A model generated the notes under the pieces. It searched no databases and was not told the origin of the DNA. It worked only from the letters and a program-made list of their open reading frames with translations. A stretch of DNA of 15,319 bases, from the NCBI GenBank assembly GCA_009885665.1, contig VFKI01000058.1, positions 1 through 15,319 of the forward strand, in the 5' to 3' direction. Of the stretch, positions 13,491-15,319 are shown piece by piece. Positions within the stretch are counted from its first letter, which is position 1. Every line of letters begins with the position of its first letter. This DNA is from Gammaproteobacteria bacterium (GTDB lineage Bacteria; Pseudomonadota; Gammaproteobacteria; DSM-16500). The translations under genes and the position numbers were made by a program.

Positions 13491-14651
13491 ATGTCAAAAG
13501 AATTTTTATTTACGTCAGAATCCGTCTCGGAAGGCCATCCAGATAAAATTGCCGACCAGATTTCTGACGCCATCCTCGATGCGGTCATCGCCCAAGATGC
13601 GCACGCACGCGTCGCAGTTGAATCTTTCATTAAAACCGGCATGGTATTGGTCGGCGGCGAATTAACGACGCATGCCTGGGTCGATATAGAACAAATCGTA
13701 CGCCATATCGTCCGCGACATCGGCTACAATAGCTCTGCCATCGGTTTTGACTGGGAATCATGCGCCGTATTATCCGCCATCGGCAAGCAATCTCCCGACA
13801 TCGCCCAAGGTGTCGACCGCGACAGTGCTGAGGCACAAGGCGCCGGCGACCAAGGCTTAATGTTCGGCTATGCCACACGCGAAACCCACGCACTCATGCC
13901 CGCCCCCATTTATTACGCCCACGAATTAATGAAACGCCAGGCACATTTACGCCACGCCGGCATCTTGCCATGGCTACGCCCTGACGCTAAAAGCCAAGTC
14001 ACATTTCGATATATAGATGGCAAGCCTGTCGGCATTACCGCCATCGTCTTATCGACGCAACACGATCCCAATATTTCACAAAGCGATTTGATTGAAGCCG
14101 TCCGCGAAGAAATCATTCGCCACGTCATACCGGCTGAATGGCTCTCCGATGAAACCAAATTTTTCATCAATCCGACGGGGCGTTTTGTTATTGGCGGTCC
14201 GCTCGGCGACTGCGGTTTAACGGGCCGCAAAATTATTGTCGACACCTATGGTGGCATGGCGCGGCATGGCGGCGGTTGTTTTTCCGGTAAGGATCCCTCC
14301 AAGGTCGATCGCTCAGCCGCTTATGCGTGTCGCTATGTCGCTAAAAATATCGTCGCCGCCGACATTGCTGAACGCTGCGAAATTCAAATCGCTTATGCGA
14401 TTGGCGTGGCTGAACCCGTTTCCATCAGCGTCGAAACATTTGGGACAGGCAAATTGCCCGACCAAGAAATAACGCAATTAATTGAAGCACATTTTGATTT
14501 ACGCCCACATGGCATCATTCGCATGCTCGATTTAATTCAACCGATCTATCGTCCTACCGCAACTTACGGTCACTTTGGTCGTGACGACTTAAACGTCGGC
14601 TGGGAAAAAACGGATCGCGCAGACACTTTACGTAAAGCGGCTAATTTATAA
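13491..14651 (+). CDS. metK: S-adenosylmethionine synthetase
   Basis: Makes S-adenosylmethionine from methionine and ATP, releasing phosphate and pyrophosphate; cytosolic tetramer in the family. The 386-residue protein is of full length. It carries FTSESVSEGHPDKIADQ (7-23) with the ATP-contacting His16 and metal-ligand Asp18, GAGDQGLMFGYA (117-128), the phosphate-binding RFVIGGPLGDCGLTGRK segment and GGGCFSGKDPSKVDRSAAY. The last differs from the common GGGAFSGKD by Cys for Ala, which I believe some relatives share. Only a weak GAG lies before the ATG. No SAM-sensing riboswitch was recognised in the 122-base gap ahead of it. ahcY follows after 14 nt, so the two form a methyl-cycle operon. Confidence 0.98.
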   Translation: MSKEFLFTSESVSEGHPDKIADQISDAILDAVIAQDAHARVAVESFIKTGMVLVGGELTTHAWVDIEQIVRHIVRDIGYNSSAIGFDWESCAVLSAIGKQSPDIAQGVDRDSAEAQGAGDQGLMFGYATRETHALMPAPIYYAHELMKRQAHLRHAGILPWLRPDAKSQVTFRYIDGKPVGITAIVLSTQHDPNISQSDLIEAVREEIIRHVIPAEWLSDETKFFINPTGRFVIGGPLGDCGLTGRKIIVDTYGGMARHGGGCFSGKDPSKVDRSAAYACRYVAKNIVAADIAERCEIQIAYAIGVAEPVSISVETFGTGKLPDQEITQLIEAHFDLRPHGIIRMLDLIQPIYRPTATYGHFGRDDLNVGWEKTDRADTLRKAANL

Positions 14652-14665
14652 AGAGGACTCAACAT

Positions 14666-15319
14666 ATGACCACAATGACTGCAACCATTGCAACTGACAC
14701 ACAGGATTATCGCGTTGCTGACATGTCGCTCGCTGACTGGGGTCGGCGTGAAATCAATATTGCTGAAACAGAAATGCCTGGCCTCATGTCTTTGCGTGAG
14801 CAATATAGCAAAACGCAACCCCTGGCAGGCGCACGTATTGCCGGCTGTTTACATATGACCATTCAAACCGCCGTATTGATCGAAACGCTCACGGCGCTGG
14901 GCGCAAGCGTACGCTGGTCATCTTGCAATATTTTCTCAACACAAGATCATGCCGCCGCCGCAATTGCCGCAACCGGCGTACCGGTATTTGCTTGGAAAGG
15001 AGAAAGCGAAGCTGAGTATGATTGGTGTATAGAACAAACCCTACACGGCACCGATGGCTGGCACCCTAACATGATTTTGGATGATGGCGGTGACTTGACG
15101 CGCATTCTACATGAAAAATATCCTGCCCTATTGCAACACGTGCGCGGTTTATCAGAAGAAACAACGACGGGCGTGCATCGCTTACATGAAATGCATGCCA
15201 AAAATGAACTGAAAGTGCCGGCCATTAATGTAAATGATTCTGTCACCAAATCCAAATTTGACAACTTGTATGGCTGCCGTGAATCTTTAGTCGACGGCAT
15301 CAAGCGTGCCACTGACGTA
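14666..15319 (+). CDS. ahcY: Adenosylhomocysteinase, 5' part (cut by window end)
   Basis: Hydrolyses S-adenosylhomocysteine, the inhibitory by-product of methyl transfer, to adenosine and homocysteine, using bound NAD. The frame is open from ATG 14666 to the last base (218 codons); the rest, including the NAD-binding domain, lies outside. The visible part has DMSLADWGRREI (19-30), the substrate segment CLHMTIQTAVLIETL, WSSCNIFSTQDHAAAAIA, VPVFAWKGE, MILDDGGDLT, SEETTTGVHRLHEM and the NVNDSVTKSKFDNLYGCRES stretch that contains the lysine and aspartate of the active site. AGAGGA (14652-14657) with 8 nt spacing supports the start. It is cotranscribed with metK. Confidence 0.97.
   Translation, partial: MTTMTATIATDTQDYRVADMSLADWGRREINIAETEMPGLMSLREQYSKTQPLAGARIAGCLHMTIQTAVLIETLTALGASVRWSSCNIFSTQDHAAAAIAATGVPVFAWKGESEAEYDWCIEQTLHGTDGWHPNMILDDGGDLTRILHEKYPALLQHVRGLSEETTTGVHRLHEMHAKNELKVPAINVNDSVTKSKFDNLYGCRESLVDGIKRATDV

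Noticed and set aside
14272..14285. Cys in place of Ala in the GGGAFSGKD motif of MetK as a sign of inactivation
   Set aside because: All other active-site motifs are intact and I believe this substitution occurs in functional relatives.
14652..14665. SAH riboswitch ahead of ahcY
   Set aside because: Only 14 bases separate metK and ahcY, too short for the aptamer.

Overview
The window looks like a chromosomal segment of a gammaproteobacterium. The closest fit from memory is the Legionellales (Legionella/Coxiella-type relatives), mainly because the malate dehydrogenase is the 331-residue cytosolic type with a GAAGQIGYALLFRIASGQ N-terminus. HemW, TrmB, RsmA, MetK and AhcY are also of gammaproteobacterial type. 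This placement is inference from remembered family sequences; no search was run.

Layout. Positions 1-2358 (minus) hold one uninterrupted reading frame of 786 codons that runs off the left edge. It encodes a large protein I do not recognise, with a very AT-rich, Lys/Glu-rich middle and a GC-richer C-terminal part. About 560 bases with no convincing gene follow. Next come divergent mdh (minus) and hemW (plus) sharing a 90-base promoter region. hemW is followed directly by a 142-bp near-perfect inverted-repeat element flanked by ATAATA direct repeats (MITE-like). Beyond it, on the minus strand, are an outer-membrane beta-barrel gene, trmB and pncB; pncB and trmB overlap by 4 nt. On the plus strand a Sel1-repeat lipoprotein abuts rsmA.

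The minus strand from 9743 to 13368 carries accessory material: an EamA-type transporter overlapping a MarR regulator, followed by a 20-codon very basic micro-ORF with a good ribosome binding site; a VapBC-type toxin-antitoxin pair with a candidate operator; and a three-gene overlapping cluster (a DUF2909-like two-helix membrane protein and two alpha-helical proteins that resemble each other and, loosely, the cytosolic parts of FUSC transporters). The plus strand ends with metK and a truncated ahcY, the S-adenosylmethionine synthesis and S-adenosylhomocysteine removal pair. TrmB and RsmA in the same window are users of that cofactor, but they are not in the same operon.

No rRNA, tRNA, CRISPR array, insertion-sequence transposase or riboswitch was identified. 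The least explained items are the large left-edge protein, the inverted-repeat element, the basic micro-ORF and the paired helical proteins upstream of metK.
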